Below are positions 54,430-64,000 of a stretch of DNA of 64,000 nucleotides, in pieces; positions within the stretch are counted from its first letter, which is position 1, and every line of letters begins with the position of its first letter. The stretch comes from Cafeteria roenbergensis (taxonomy: Eukaryota; Sar; Bigyra; Bicosoecida; Cafeteriaceae), in assembly GCA_008330645.1 (NCBI GenBank), contig VLTN01000012.1, positions 496,001 through 560,000 of the forward strand. Direction: 5' to 3'. Below the pieces are notes generated by a model, which was not told the DNA's origin, did not search any database, and saw only the letters and a list, made by a program, of their open reading frames with translations. The translations under genes and the position numbers were made by a program.

Positions 54430-54814
54430 TGACTGCTGCGGGCATAACGGTCAAGGCCAGGCCCAGCTAGCCGCGCAGGGGAATAGGAAAACTCAAAGGC
54501 TCAACGGGCGCGCAAAACCGTGGCGCCGTTGCACCCCTCTGCGCTGCTTCCAGCGCCTGCGCTGGCGCCTGCACGAACCCGGCGCTTGTCGCCGGGGTGC
54601 GACTCCCAATCGCGAGCGCCGCGAAGCGCCCGCACGGGCCCTCACCAGCGCACCACTGATTTTGCGACGGGAGGCTCACCACTTGTCCGAAGCGCGCGGC
54701 GCCGCGCACGCGCTGCTCTCGCGCAGGTGCGCAGCCCGCAGCGATCGAGCGGCAGAGCCGGGCCCTTGGTCGATCGCGGGTTCCAACACACTGGCGAAGG
54801 AACACTGCACCACG
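54430..54814. promoter_or_regulatory. Divergent intergenic region upstream of the carboxypeptidase
   Basis: This 385-bp stretch presumably carries promoters for the carboxypeptidase and the small minus-strand gene. No motif recognised. Confidence 0.4.
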
Positions 54815-56631
54815 ATGCTCCGCCTCGGCTCCGTTCTCGGTGAGGCCCGTGGCTGCTTGGCTCGGGCACGCAGCCGTGCCGCACGTTGCGCGTGCGTCTC
54901 CGTGTGCCCCGGCCCCTCGCTGGGGTGGCCAGGTGCCAAGCAGCACTTTGTCTGGTGACGGGCTCCTCGCTCCAAGTTGAGGTCGCCCCGCCCCCTGGCC
55001 TTTGAATCGCAAGCCCCGGCCATCCCTCTTCCCCCACCGATTGCCCTGTTTGGTGCTCACGCGCAGCGCTTTGCGCGACCCTCGCTTCGGTCCAGGCCGT
55101 CGTCCCGGCCGATGAGGTGACCTCGCTTCCCCTTTTCAGCGGAACTGTGCCCCCCAAGTCCCAGTACTCGGGCTACCTTGACATCACCTCGCCGGAGGGA
55201 GGCAAGCACATGCACTACTGGCTGGCCAAGGCCCAGCAGGACGACGGCAACGCGCCCGTCGTGTTCTGGTTCACTGGCGGACCTGGCTGCTCGTCTGACG
55301 CCGCATTCTGGACCGAGCAGGGCACCTACCACATGGCCACTGCCACTGGCACCCCCAAGGTTGTCGAGAACCCGTGGGCATGGAACAAGATCGCGCACGT
55401 GGTCTTCATCGATAGCCCGGCCGGCGTGGGGTACAGCTACGCAGACACCCCGCGCGGACTCGTCCACAACGACACCTCCAGCGCCGAGGACAACTACCAA
55501 ACCCTCCTTGCCTTCTTCAAGAGCTACCCCGAGTTCAACACCCGTGACGTGTGGATTACCGGCGAGAGGTGAGCCAGCACCAGCGCGCCCAGGAGCCGAG
55601 CCTCAGCCAAGCGCGCTCCGGCTCTCTTGCGAATTCCGAGGTACTGCCGCCCACGGCTTTGCTTGTTGATTCCCTGCTCCTCACGTGATCGCTGGCTCGT
55701 TCCCTAACCCCTTCCCCCCCCCCTCCCCCCTCCCGCCTCTCGCCTCCCGCGCAGCTACGCCGGAATCTACGTGCCGATGCTGGCGCAGCAGATCGTCAAG
55801 CACGGCGGCATCAACCTGAAGGGCATTGCGGTCGGAAACGGCTGCATCGGAACCGAGAAGGGCGGCTGCTCCGAAAAGGAGAGCGCTCGCATCGACTGGG
55901 AGTTCCTCTCCGGAAACCACCTCGTCTCTCAGGACCAGTTCAACGCCATCAAGCAGGCGTGCAACAACTTCCAGGGCGCCCCCTCCGCCGCTTGCGAGGC
56001 CGAGCAGGCCAAGGGCTACGACTCGGTGGGCCGCCTCGACATCTACGACGTGTACGCCCCCTGCACGGCCTTCTCCGAGACCCACAAGGGTGGCAAGCCC
56101 CGCTTCCACGCCCCCCCCTCGTCGGTCGAGCGCGCCATCCTCGGCGACGGCCCCAACGAGTGCTTCGACGACAACGACACCGTCACCCAGTACCTCAACC
56201 TCCCCGAGGTGCGCGCAGCCCTGCACGTCAAGTCCGAGAGCAGCATCGGCAAGTGGGCCGAGTGCACGAGCAAGATCTCCTACACCAGCACCATGCCCGA
56301 CGAGCCCACCCTCGTCTACCCCGACCTCGTGCGTGCCGGCCTTGACATCACCATCTACAACGGCAACTTCGACCTCTGCGTGCCCGTCAACGGCAACGAG
56401 GAGTGGACCTCCGCCTTCGGCACCACCACCGGCGGAGGCCTCAAGGAGGCATGGCGCCCTTGGACCGTGGACGACCAGGTCCAGGGCTACGTCACCACCT
56501 ACAACGGCGGCAGCAACGGCGGCGCGTTCCGCTTCGTCACCGTCAACGCGGCCGGCCACATGGTGCCCGAGTTCCAGCCCGAGCGCGCGTTCCGCTTCTT
56601 CGAGCGCGCCCTCGGCAACCGCCCGTTCTGA
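54815..56631 (+). CDS. Serine carboxypeptidase (peptidase family S10)
   Basis: Removes C-terminal residues from peptides in an acidic vacuole/lysosome or outside the cell. Three exons (54815-54839, 55067-55568, 55755-56631) join in frame to 467 aa. Exon 1 supplies only MLRLGSVL, and splicing to exon 2 completes a signal peptide (ALCATLASVQA). The catalytic Ser176 is built across intron 2: GAG AG|C TAC gives GESYAGIYVP. Asp382 is in NGNFDLCVPVNG and His444 in NAAGHMVPEFQP. Substrate-site motifs APVVFWFTGGPGCSS and NKIAHVVFIDSPAGVGYSYA are intact, as is NLKGIAVGNGCIG. Cysteines expected for disulfides are present. The gene is convergent with the lipase-like gene. Confidence 0.95.
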
Positions 56632-57000
56632 GCGACGTCCTCGTCCGCCATCTGCCACTGGCAGCATGGGGGTCAATGTGGGGCGCTTCTCTGCCCCACG
56701 CAGTTGGCTTCCGGGTGAGGTGTCGCCGCCAAGCAGCAGCATTTGCGCGGGGGCAGCCACGATGAAATCTGCCCGCGGCCACGGCGCCAGCCACCTTGGT
56801 GGACATGGCTGCCGGAGCCGCCTGAGAGTTTTCATCGGCGCCCCCTGCTGCAGCGCTGTGTGTGAGCGTATGCGTGGCATGCGCCCGCCCGCGGAAACAC
56901 CCGGATCACTGCCCGCCTTGGCGCAGCACAGCAGTCCACGCACGCCCGCCTCTCGGCCGAACGGTGAAACCACCAAGCACCCACCGCCATGCCTTGCGAC
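56632..57000. other. Intergenic between convergent genes
   Basis: This 369-bp stretch should contain both 3' UTRs. Nothing else seen. Confidence 0.5.
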
Positions 57001-58519
57001 TCAGGCCGGCCTGCCGACGCGCCTCACGGCAGCGGGCGGAGCAGCGACAGGAACCCCTCCGGCCGACGCTTTGGGCGCCACTTCCACGGGGTCAAAGGCG
57101 CCGCTGCCTGCGGGCCAGCTGACCTCCTGCTCTTCGGCCGGCACGGCCTTGCGGTTGCCGAGGCCGGCGGCGCGCTCTGACGGCTTTGCGCTGCGAGCCA
57201 AGTCCGCGCGCTCACGCATCCATGCGCCAATGGTGGCCAGCAGCTTGGAGCGTAGGTCGGACGGCTCCCACCTGCGCGGCAGAGCATTCACGAGGGAAGC
57301 GCGTCCGAGATCGTTGCGAGGCGTGGAGCGGCGAGGTTGGCCTGGGCCTGTGCGCGCAGCATCGGCGCGCGGAGAGGCGTTTGCGTGAAAGGCGTGCGTG
57401 TGGGGTCGGACTCACCACAAATTGTGCGCCCCCGCGTCAACGAGCACGTGCTGCTTGTCCGTGACCGCAAGGGACCGGACCCACTCCCGAGAGCGGGCGG
57501 CCGACGTGATGATGTCAGTGGCTGAGTGCACCGCAAACACGGGGCAGCGAATGGACTTGGCGGCGGCCAGCATCAGCTCCCCGGCCGCGAGCATGCGCGC
57601 CGCGGACCCCGCCCGCATGCCGCCAGCGTATCTGTGCGGGTCCGTCTTGGTCTGTGGATAGGAGCATGGAGCAGTCAAGACGAGAAACGAGGGCTTTGAC
57701 TCCGAGCAGGCGCCGCCCCCCTCCCCTCCAAACAAAGGCTGGGGCCACAGAGACGCAAGGGCGGGGGCAAGCCGCAGGCCCCCAACACCGGCGCGCAATC
57801 ATGGCAGGCGGCGCAGCAGGCGTCGGTCGCGGGCTCACGTCCTCGCGCTTCTTCGGGTCAGCAAAACTGTAGTCGCCCGCCTCCACGGCCGCCCGCACGA
57901 CGAGCCCCGGGCACAGCGCGGCAAGGACAGACAGGAAGACATGCGTCACCGTGTTGGGCGGCGCTGGGACGCCCATCAACGGCCACATCAGGCACAGGGC
58001 CTGGCAGTCTGCGGGCGCGAGAGTTGCTGCCATTGTGGCCACCGCACCTCCCAGGCTCTCGCCATAGAAGATGCACGGGAGGCCGCTGGGAAGGTCGAGG
58101 TATGCTTCCTGGCGAACGCGCAAGGCCGCTTCGGCGCACTCCACGATGGGCACCACCAGCCCGCGGTCGCCGTCGGACAAACCGTGACCCGGCAGGTCAA
58201 CCCCGGCGCAGGCAAGCCCCAGCGCGCACAGCTCGGAGGCCAGCCGGTCGAAGAACCCGTCCATGTAGTGGCCGTAGCCGTGAACCAGCAACACTAGTGC
58301 CCGCGGCGCCGACCCGTCGGGGAGCGAGGGGATGCCCCAGAAGCGGGCGTGGATGGCTGCGCCGCTGGGCATTCGCAAGGTGCGGTCCTCGCCCGTCACC
58401 GTCGGCACGCGCCCGTGCCGCTCGTCGCCCAGGAGGCACACCAGACTGCTGGCAATGGACCCGCCACGCATCGCGGACTCCCGTTTCCCCACCAGCGGGG
58501 AGGACTCGCTCGATGCCAT
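57001..58519 (-). CDS. Alpha/beta hydrolase, monoacylglycerol lipase-like
   Basis: Probably hydrolyses monoacylglycerols or lysophospholipids. Exons 57839-58519, 57416-57651 and 57001-57271 give 395 aa. The start is the first ATG (58519). After a ~45-residue N-terminal extension come the fold landmarks: GAAIHARFWGIPS, LVLLVHGYGHYMDGF (oxyanion), CAGVDLPGHGLSDGDRG, the nucleophile elbow FYGESLGGAVA with Ser155, PLMGVPAPP, the acid region VFAVHSATDIITS with Asp273, and VDAGAHNLWWEP with His303. The last motif is rebuilt across intron 2 (TTG TG|G) and matches the family HxLxxEP end. A ~60-residue Pro/Ala-rich tail follows. The HGYGxH and GHGxS signatures are those of plant and animal MAG lipases; the actual substrate is not determined. 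Confidence 0.88.
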
Positions 58520-58849
58520 TGGTTCCAGCCGTGCGTCGTTTTCCGAGACAGCGAGCAATTCGGGGGGCAGGCGCTCTGCTCGAGGCCAGCCTCAGCGACT
58601 CGCCAGCAGGGGCACCGGAGCGCGCCGGGCGTGGGCCCGCGCCAACCCCGCAACCAAGGTGCACGGTGTGGGCAAATCATGCATGTACGCGGGTGGGCCG
58701 CGCAGGGCAAGGCTTTGCGGGCCGCGTTGCGCTCAGTAGAAGCCTGGCTGGAGTTGCTTGACGCCTCGCAGTGCCCCGCCCGTGGCGAATTCCCACGCCG
58801 CTATCAAGCCAAGCGGCAGCGCGACCACTCAAACTGCATGTGCGCGGCG
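58520..58849. other. Intergenic upstream of the lipase-like gene
   Basis: This 330-bp stretch shows no gene or repeat. Confidence 0.5.
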
Positions 58850-59338
58850 TCAGGAGTGCGGGTGCTCCCCGCCTCCGCGCCAGTGCGAGGACCAAAAGCC
58901 TCGGGGCGGCAGCGCATCTGTCAGCCCTTCCGCCCGAAGCCTTGCCGCAAGGCCGGACAAGAACGCGAGCGCGTCCTCAAGCGAGCTGTGAGCAAACGTT
59001 CTCCGGCCCTCGATTCCGCCAGTGGCGTCCACAAGCCACCGCGTGTGAGTGACCCCGCCGGAAGCCTTGGGCCTGAACTCCGCCGCCCACCACGTCGCCC
59101 TGCTGGCCAAGTACACGCGCTGGTTGCCAGCTTGGCCCGCCGCCGTGCTGGCAGTATTCGCTGCCTCCGATGCGCCGCCGGAGCGCAGCCGCGAGACGGC
59201 CGGTCGCGCTGCTTGCGCGCTTGCGAGGGCGGCCGCGTCTGCGACAGGGAGCCTCGACTGCGGCCGCGGTGCTGGCTGCGAGCTGGGGGGACCACGGCTG
59301 GGCCGAGCAACTACATAGACGCCACGAAGGGCCATTTT
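58850..59338 (-). CDS. Hypothetical protein, 162 aa
   Basis: Frame from an ATG at 59338 (MALRGVYVVARPS). Residues 20-75 are Ala/Arg/Ser-rich. The last ~85 residues look folded: QRVYLASRATWWAAEFRPKA, then THTRWLVDATGGIEGRRTFA and LEDALAFLSGLAARLRAEGL. I do not recognise the family. An N-terminal organelle presequence is possible from its composition (Arg/Ser/Ala, few acids). The frame is open further upstream, so an upstream exon cannot be excluded. Confidence 0.4.
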   Translation of the reverse strand, partial: KMALRGVYVVARPSRGPPSSQPAPRPQSRLPVADAAALASAQAARPAVSRLRSGGASEAANTASTAAGQAGNQRVYLASRATWWAAEFRPKASGGVTHTRWLVDATGGIEGRRTFAHSSLEDALAFLSGLAARLRAEGLTDALPPRGFWSSHWRGGGEHPHS

Positions 59339-59777
59339 GAGCGCGGTCGAGTCGGTGGGCTCCCGAGTGCGGTTCTGTCGTGGCGCAGGCAGTTGCCACT
59401 TGGCCGGCCGCAGCGCACATGGCGTGCCAGGTTGCAAGTCACTCTCAATCTCCGCAAAAAGACGCACGCCCAAGCCGATCTGTACTCGGTGCACGCGGTG
59501 CGGCGAACCACAGGGCCACCAGCAGCAGTTGCGCCTTGGTCCGCCGATAGACCCCGCAGCAGGGGAAATCAGTCCGCTCCAAACCAGAGCGGCCTGCTCG
59601 GCGCAGATTGGGTCTTCTCTTGCCCAAGCAGCCCGGCAGCGAAGCTCGCAATCGATCGAGCCAATGCATATCAGAGGCACCACCCGCTCGGTGGGTGGGC
59701 ACAGGAATCGGGAAACAAGAGACTGGCAAGAAGAACAAGTGTTGCTGCCGCAAAGTTCGGGATCGCCCAGGCGTCAG
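59339..59777. other. Intergenic
   Basis: This 439-bp stretch lies between tandem minus-strand genes. No gene, repeat or RNA recognised. Confidence 0.45.
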
Positions 59778-60906
59778 TCAATGCGTCGGCAGCCGCGAGA
59801 AGTTCATGCCTCGGCGCATAGCGCGGTCCGCGACCGCCTGGGCTCGCCCTCTGGAGTCCTCGCCAAGGCCTGCAGGGTAGCCGCTAGCCGCTGGCCCGGC
59901 AAGCGCCCGTCGTGTTGCATCGCTCACGGGCGAGAAAAAGCTTTGTCCAGGCCCGGGGGGCAGCATCTTGAACCCGGAAGCCGCTGGCTGACCGGGCACG
60001 CCGTCGTGCCGCGGCGGCTGCGTGGCTTGGTCGGGAAGCGGCGGCCCGCCAAGTGACAAGCCCTCGATGGCCTCTTGCACGTCTGTGGCCAGCGGGCTAG
60101 CTGCTTGCCGCTGCCGTGCAGCCGCCCAGGATGCCCCCGATGCAGCCCCAGAGCCGACGGAAGCCCGCTCCGTGCTTGCGATGCCGCAGGGCAAGGTCCT
60201 CGTGGTGCCCATGGGCGAGTGGCGAGGGGCCGGTTCTGATGCCGCGACGGACGAGGCCCCTGGCATGATGGCTCGGCAGCCCGCACCCTCCGTGCTGCGC
60301 ATCAGCGCGGGCCAGTCGATGCGCAGCGCCTCGTCGACCAGGTGGCCGCCGGGCAAGGTCGCCATCGCACCGGCCAGCAGCGTCGCTCCGCCAGTGGCCG
60401 CCATCTGGGCAGTCGCGACGGTGACTTCGAGCTCCATTCCGATCCGCAGCGTGCCTCGCAGCGCGTCCTGCTCAGCACGGGAGAGCTCCTCCCCGGGGCG
60501 CGCGGCCCTCGGCGCCCTCGCGCAGCCCAGACGGGTCTGCAGCTCCGACACGGGCACCAGCACCTGGGCCTCTGACGCGCCCCTGCGCACGCTGGCCATG
60601 ATCACTGGGACGCCAGCGGGCACGTCCAGCACGTGGCAAGGACCGTCCCGGCCCGACCACACCTGGGACGCCGCCATGCCCGTGGGGCGCGCCGCCCCCG
60701 CGGCGATGCGGGGGGCGCTCGAGCGCAGGACAGCTGCAGGCGCGGTGATGCGCACGGGACTCGCAAGTGACACGCTGAGCGCAACGACAACCACAGGCCA
60801 GCGGCCGTTGGTCCCTGCGTGCGCCGCGGTGCTGGCGCGCTCTGCCGGCCACCCGCCGGTACCCGGCCCGTGGCGCAGATGCGGGGATGGGCCGTGTCCC
60901 CATGAC

Positions 60907-60939
<33 letters not shown>

Positions 60940-63824
60940 ATGCCGCCGCCCCCACCGCCGCTGCCGCTGCCGCCGCCGCCGCCCCGACCGGCTGCAAGCG
61001 CGGCAGCGTCGCTGGAGGCGGCAAGGGCACTGGCCGCCGCTGCCCCGTCTGACGGGCGGAGCACCAGCGGGCTGCCTGTGGACACGCCGCCCGATATCTC
61101 CCCGTGGTTCTGGCTCCGGGCCGCAGCGAGCGGCGAGGGGTTGGGGGCAGGGGCGCTGGAAACCCGCCCTGCCGCAGACGGCGCGTGCGCCGACGCCACA
61201 GGCGACCCGACCGCTCCGCCCAACGACCCTGCGTGCGCGGACGGCGTTGTCTGGCGAGACGACTGGAGGTGCTGCCGGGGCAGGGGCCCGGGTGCCGGCT
61301 GCAAGTTGGACACGCTCGCCGCTCCGAGCACCGTCCCGGGAGGGAACCCTTGCGGCAGAGCCCGTGAAGCGTCAGCGGCAGAGCCAACACTGCTGCCCCC
61401 GCTGGCGGTGCTGGCAGCGTCCGTCGCCCATGGGAGGGGCCTGCGCCCCGCGCCGTGTGCCGTGGCCAGAGTCGCGGCCGGCGCCGCGCCGCTGGCGCCC
61501 TGCCGGTGGACCGAGGCGGAGCTGAAGGGTCCGTCACGCGCGGGGTGCCACGGGGCTGCGTCCATCGAGAGCCCATGCGGCGCCTGAGCGGGGGGCATGT
61601 CCACGGAGCCGCCGGCAGCGGCGCCGAACTGGCGCCGCATCCTGTCCGCAGCGGGGCTGCCGGCCACGGAGGTGAGCGCGCGCGAGTTGGTGGAGGAGGG
61701 GGAGTCGTCGACCGTGACGGCGGCCGCGCCGTTACTCTCCGAGGAGCGCTGGCGGTGGTGGGCTGGCGGCTGGGCGCGCTGGGGCGCCCGACGCCCGCCC
61801 GTGCGCAGCTGGCCGCGCTGCGGACCCACTGGCACGGGCAGCATGACGCCAAGCGGCAGCGCCGGAACCGACCCAGCCACGGGCGGAAGAATGCGCGTGC
61901 GGGCGGGGGGTGCGTGGCTCTCGATGCCGACGACCCCCGCGAGACCCGACGCCAGCGCGGGGGCGCGCGCCACCCGGCTGCGGTGGCCGCGGCGGCGGCG
62001 GCGGCCCGAGGTCGACGCCTGCTGCGGGCTCGCTCCGCCAGCGCTTGCCGCGCTGCCGCGGCAGCGCGTGTCGTCGCTGCCGGCCACGCTGATGTCGTCG
62101 CGATGGGAGCCGAGCCAGCCCGGGCTGCCGAGTCCCGTCACCCCACCGCCTGCGCCGGCAGCGTCCGCGATGTCCGTCGCGCCGTCAGCGCCGGTGACAG
62201 TGGAGCTTCCTGCCTGCCTGCCGCCCCGCGACCCCATCAGCGACGCAATCACGGGCTTGAGGGACGCAGGCAGCGTCTCGGCGCAGCCGAACGGAATGTG
62301 GCAGCCGATGGCGCCCCCGGCGAAGGCCGCCGCTGCCTTGAGCCAAGGGGCTGCCACTGGCCCGAGGAGGCGAGCGTTGCAGTGGGCCTCGTGCAGCGGG
62401 AGAATTCCCACGAGGTTCAAGTCGCCCGTTTCGCTGCTGCGGACGGCAACTGCCGCAAGCGTGATGGCGGGGACCAGGGACTCCTCCTCGGCCGCCTCGT
62501 ACCGCTCGCGCACCTCGGACAGCTCCCACGGCAGGCCGTCGTCCTCGGAGGTGCTCTCGTCGCTGGCGGACGAGGCGGACCCGCTCGAGGCGGCCTGTTT
62601 TTTGCATGGCACGACGAGCCGCGACATTGCTCTGGCGGTCTCGGCCACCGCGGAGCGCCGCCCCCCGCGCAAGATCGGCAGCGGAAGCAGCAGCTCCATG
62701 CGCTCGTGCTCTGGCCGCCACGCCGCCACGACAGTGCGGGGATCGGCGCGCGCGCGAGCCACTGCCCAGTGGGCGCCCGCCTCGAGCGAGGCCCGCACGG
62801 ACCGGGCGTCTGCATCGCGCAGCGGCTTGGGGAGTAGCTCGCGCAGGTGAGTTTCGCTCATGCGCGCTGCGGCAGGGACTGGCGCCGGCGCGGCGGCGTC
62901 CTCGCCAGCGCAGGCTGCACGAGACGCGTCGCCGGCTGCAGGGGACACTCCGTCCGTGCCGCCCTCCTGCCCAGCCGTGCCCGCGCGCGAAGCCGCCGAA
63001 GCCGTCGAAGGGCCAGCGCCTCCCCGCTCGCTCCCGCTCTTGGCGCGGCGGGCGCCCGTGTCGGACGCGGTCGGCGGCAACTCGTCCCAGGTCAGCACCA
63101 CGGTCGCGTCAACATCGAACGACAGCTCCGCCGCACGCTCGTAAAACTTCACAGCGCGGGGGAGCCTTCGAGGGTGCAGGGGCTCCAGGATGTCAGCCAG
63201 CGTCCGTGCTGCGGAGCTCGCGGCGGCAGCACTGCCGCTCCCCTCTCCGGGTGCTCGCTGGCTGAGCGGGATGGGCGGCGGAGAGGCCAGCTCGTCGGCC
63301 GACAGCAGAAGCACCAAGGACCAGGGCTTGAGCTTGGGCAACAGCTTGGCCTGCGCCTCGGCAAGCAGCAGCGCGGTCGGGAGCACGAGCGCGAACAGGG
63401 GCAGTCCGTTTTCGTTCAGCACTGAGGTGGCAAACACGAGAGCGCGTGTGGGTCGCCCCTGCCCCTCGTCCTCGGGGCTCGAGCCCGCGAGAGGGGCGCC
63501 GAGCTCGCGCAGCCAGGCTGCGTCCGGGCGAAAGACCGCAGGCCCCGCCGAGCCACCCTCGGCCTGCGCGGCCGGGGCGGCCAGGACGCTGACGGCACCG
63601 GTGCGCAGGGCACGCTTGAACACCTCGGTCATATACGAGTAAATTCCCCACAAGCCGCCCCCGTTGTTCCACAGCTCGCTCCCCTCCGCGTTGCAGCACT
63701 CAGCCGCCCATGTGAGCACATGGGGGGACGCTGCGACCTCCGTGCACAGCCCCTGCCGAGTCGCGCGCGCGGCTTCGCCGGCTGCCCAGACGGGTTGGTG
63801 CTGCCAGCGCGCGCCAAGCGCCAT
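59778..63824 (-). CDS. Large protein with a DUF3825-like N-terminal domain
   Basis: A single-exon frame of 1,348 aa from the first ATG (63824). About residues 30-500 resemble DUF3825, a domain of unknown function best known from bacteria: ELWNNGGGLWGIYSYMTEVF, ATSVLNENGLPLFALVL, PRAVKFYERAAELSFDV, MELLLPLPIL, ITLAAVAVRSSETGDLNLVG, and the closing LHEAHCNARLLGPVAAPWLK. Acidic/Ser-rich inserts break it up. The rest is low-complexity Ser/Ala/Gly/Pro/Arg, including a polyglycine run, with one more ordered stretch near 1000-1150 (RWPVVVVALSVSLASPVRIT, LRGTLRIGMELEVTVATAQM). In other proteins DUF3825 is often linked to nucleic-acid functions, which I mention only as context. The 5' end may include an exon outside the frame. 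Confidence 0.6.
60908..60998. repeat. (GCC)n trinucleotide repeat coding for polyglycine
   Basis: Ten or so uninterrupted CCG units (60909-60938), followed by imperfect ones, encode the Gly-rich run of the DUF3825-like protein on the minus strand. Confidence 0.9.
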
Positions 63825-64000
63825 GGGCCGGTCAGAGAGGCCCCGAAGCTCCGGGGGCGCCAAGCTCTCTCTCCGCGCCGCTCTAGGCCGAGCCTAGAGG
63901 GAAGGAAGCCGCCCTGAAGTGGCTCGCCAGGGACGAGCGGAGTGCCAGTCATGGGTCGATTCGCCGGCGCCGCCGGACTGAGCTCTCAAGTCTCGCTCTC
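63825..64000. other. Window end, no gene assigned
   Basis: This 176-bp stretch lies upstream of the DUF3825-like gene. The frame stays open into it (to 63863), so a 5' exon could lie here or beyond. Confidence 0.4.

Noticed and set aside
58349-59821. A 490-codon plus-strand frame
   Set aside because: It overlaps the lipase-like 5' end and a minus-strand gene, is Arg/Pro/Ala-rich throughout, and has no folded-looking segment.
1-64000. tRNA, rRNA or snRNA genes
   Set aside because: I looked for conserved tRNA arm motifs and rRNA landmarks by eye and found none that held up; a covariance-model scan would be decisive.
1-64000. Retroelements or virus-derived elements
   Set aside because: No reverse transcriptase, integrase, capsid or long terminal repeat pattern was seen; the only mobile elements supported are the two DNA transposons.

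Overview
This is GC-rich nuclear DNA from a eukaryote, most likely a unicellular alga or other protist. The host genes include alpha-tubulin, LSM6, PTEN, MSH2 and a UBIAD1-type prenyltransferase. Most are split by short introns (about 90-340 bp) that almost always begin GTGAG and end in CAG. Gene density is high, at about one gene per 2.7 kb on both strands, and base composition leaves many long antisense reading frames that are not genes. I cannot name the species. Ala/Gly/Pro-rich proteins and GTGAG introns would suit a GC-rich microalga such as a haptophyte, but nothing seen is diagnostic.

Layout. 1-7.2 kb: the 5' part of a secreted protein of unknown family (-), a GH27 glycosidase with alpha-N-acetylgalactosaminidase-type specificity residues (+), and pyruvate kinase (-). 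7.4-15.2 kb: a nested DNA-transposon island. A PIF/Harbinger-type element (10776-15191, 19-bp terminal inverted repeats, CTG target duplication, two convergent genes) sits just upstream of the start codon of an older pogo-like transposase gene. 15.2-23.2 kb: a multi-pass membrane protein, an intronless ER-type protein with PDZ-like, PA, PA and J domains, PTEN, and LSM6, which diverges from PTEN across 198 bp. 23.5-27.7 kb: alpha-tubulin with a 5-nt microexon, a COMT-like O-methyltransferase, and a small DUF5808-like protein. 27.8-39 kb: MSH2 with low-complexity inserts and a coding minisatellite, a MAPEG protein (divergent), a basic protein with a conserved-looking tail, a UbiA-DoxX fusion, and a RIB7-type riboflavin-pathway reductase. 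39-51 kb: one intronless gene of 3,972 codons (LRR, IQ, WW, beta-prism-like). 51-64 kb: an RRM protein, two small proteins of unknown function, a serine carboxypeptidase, a monoacylglycerol-lipase-like hydrolase, and a DUF3825-like protein.

The host genes are mainly housekeeping and do not form one pathway. The points most worth following are the 5-nt alpha-tubulin microexon together with its missing Lys40 and missing C-terminal tyrosine, the UbiA-DoxX fusion, the secretory PDZ/PA/PA/J protein, the 11.9-kb single-exon gene, and the nested transposons, whose inverted repeats carry a host-type splice donor facing outward.
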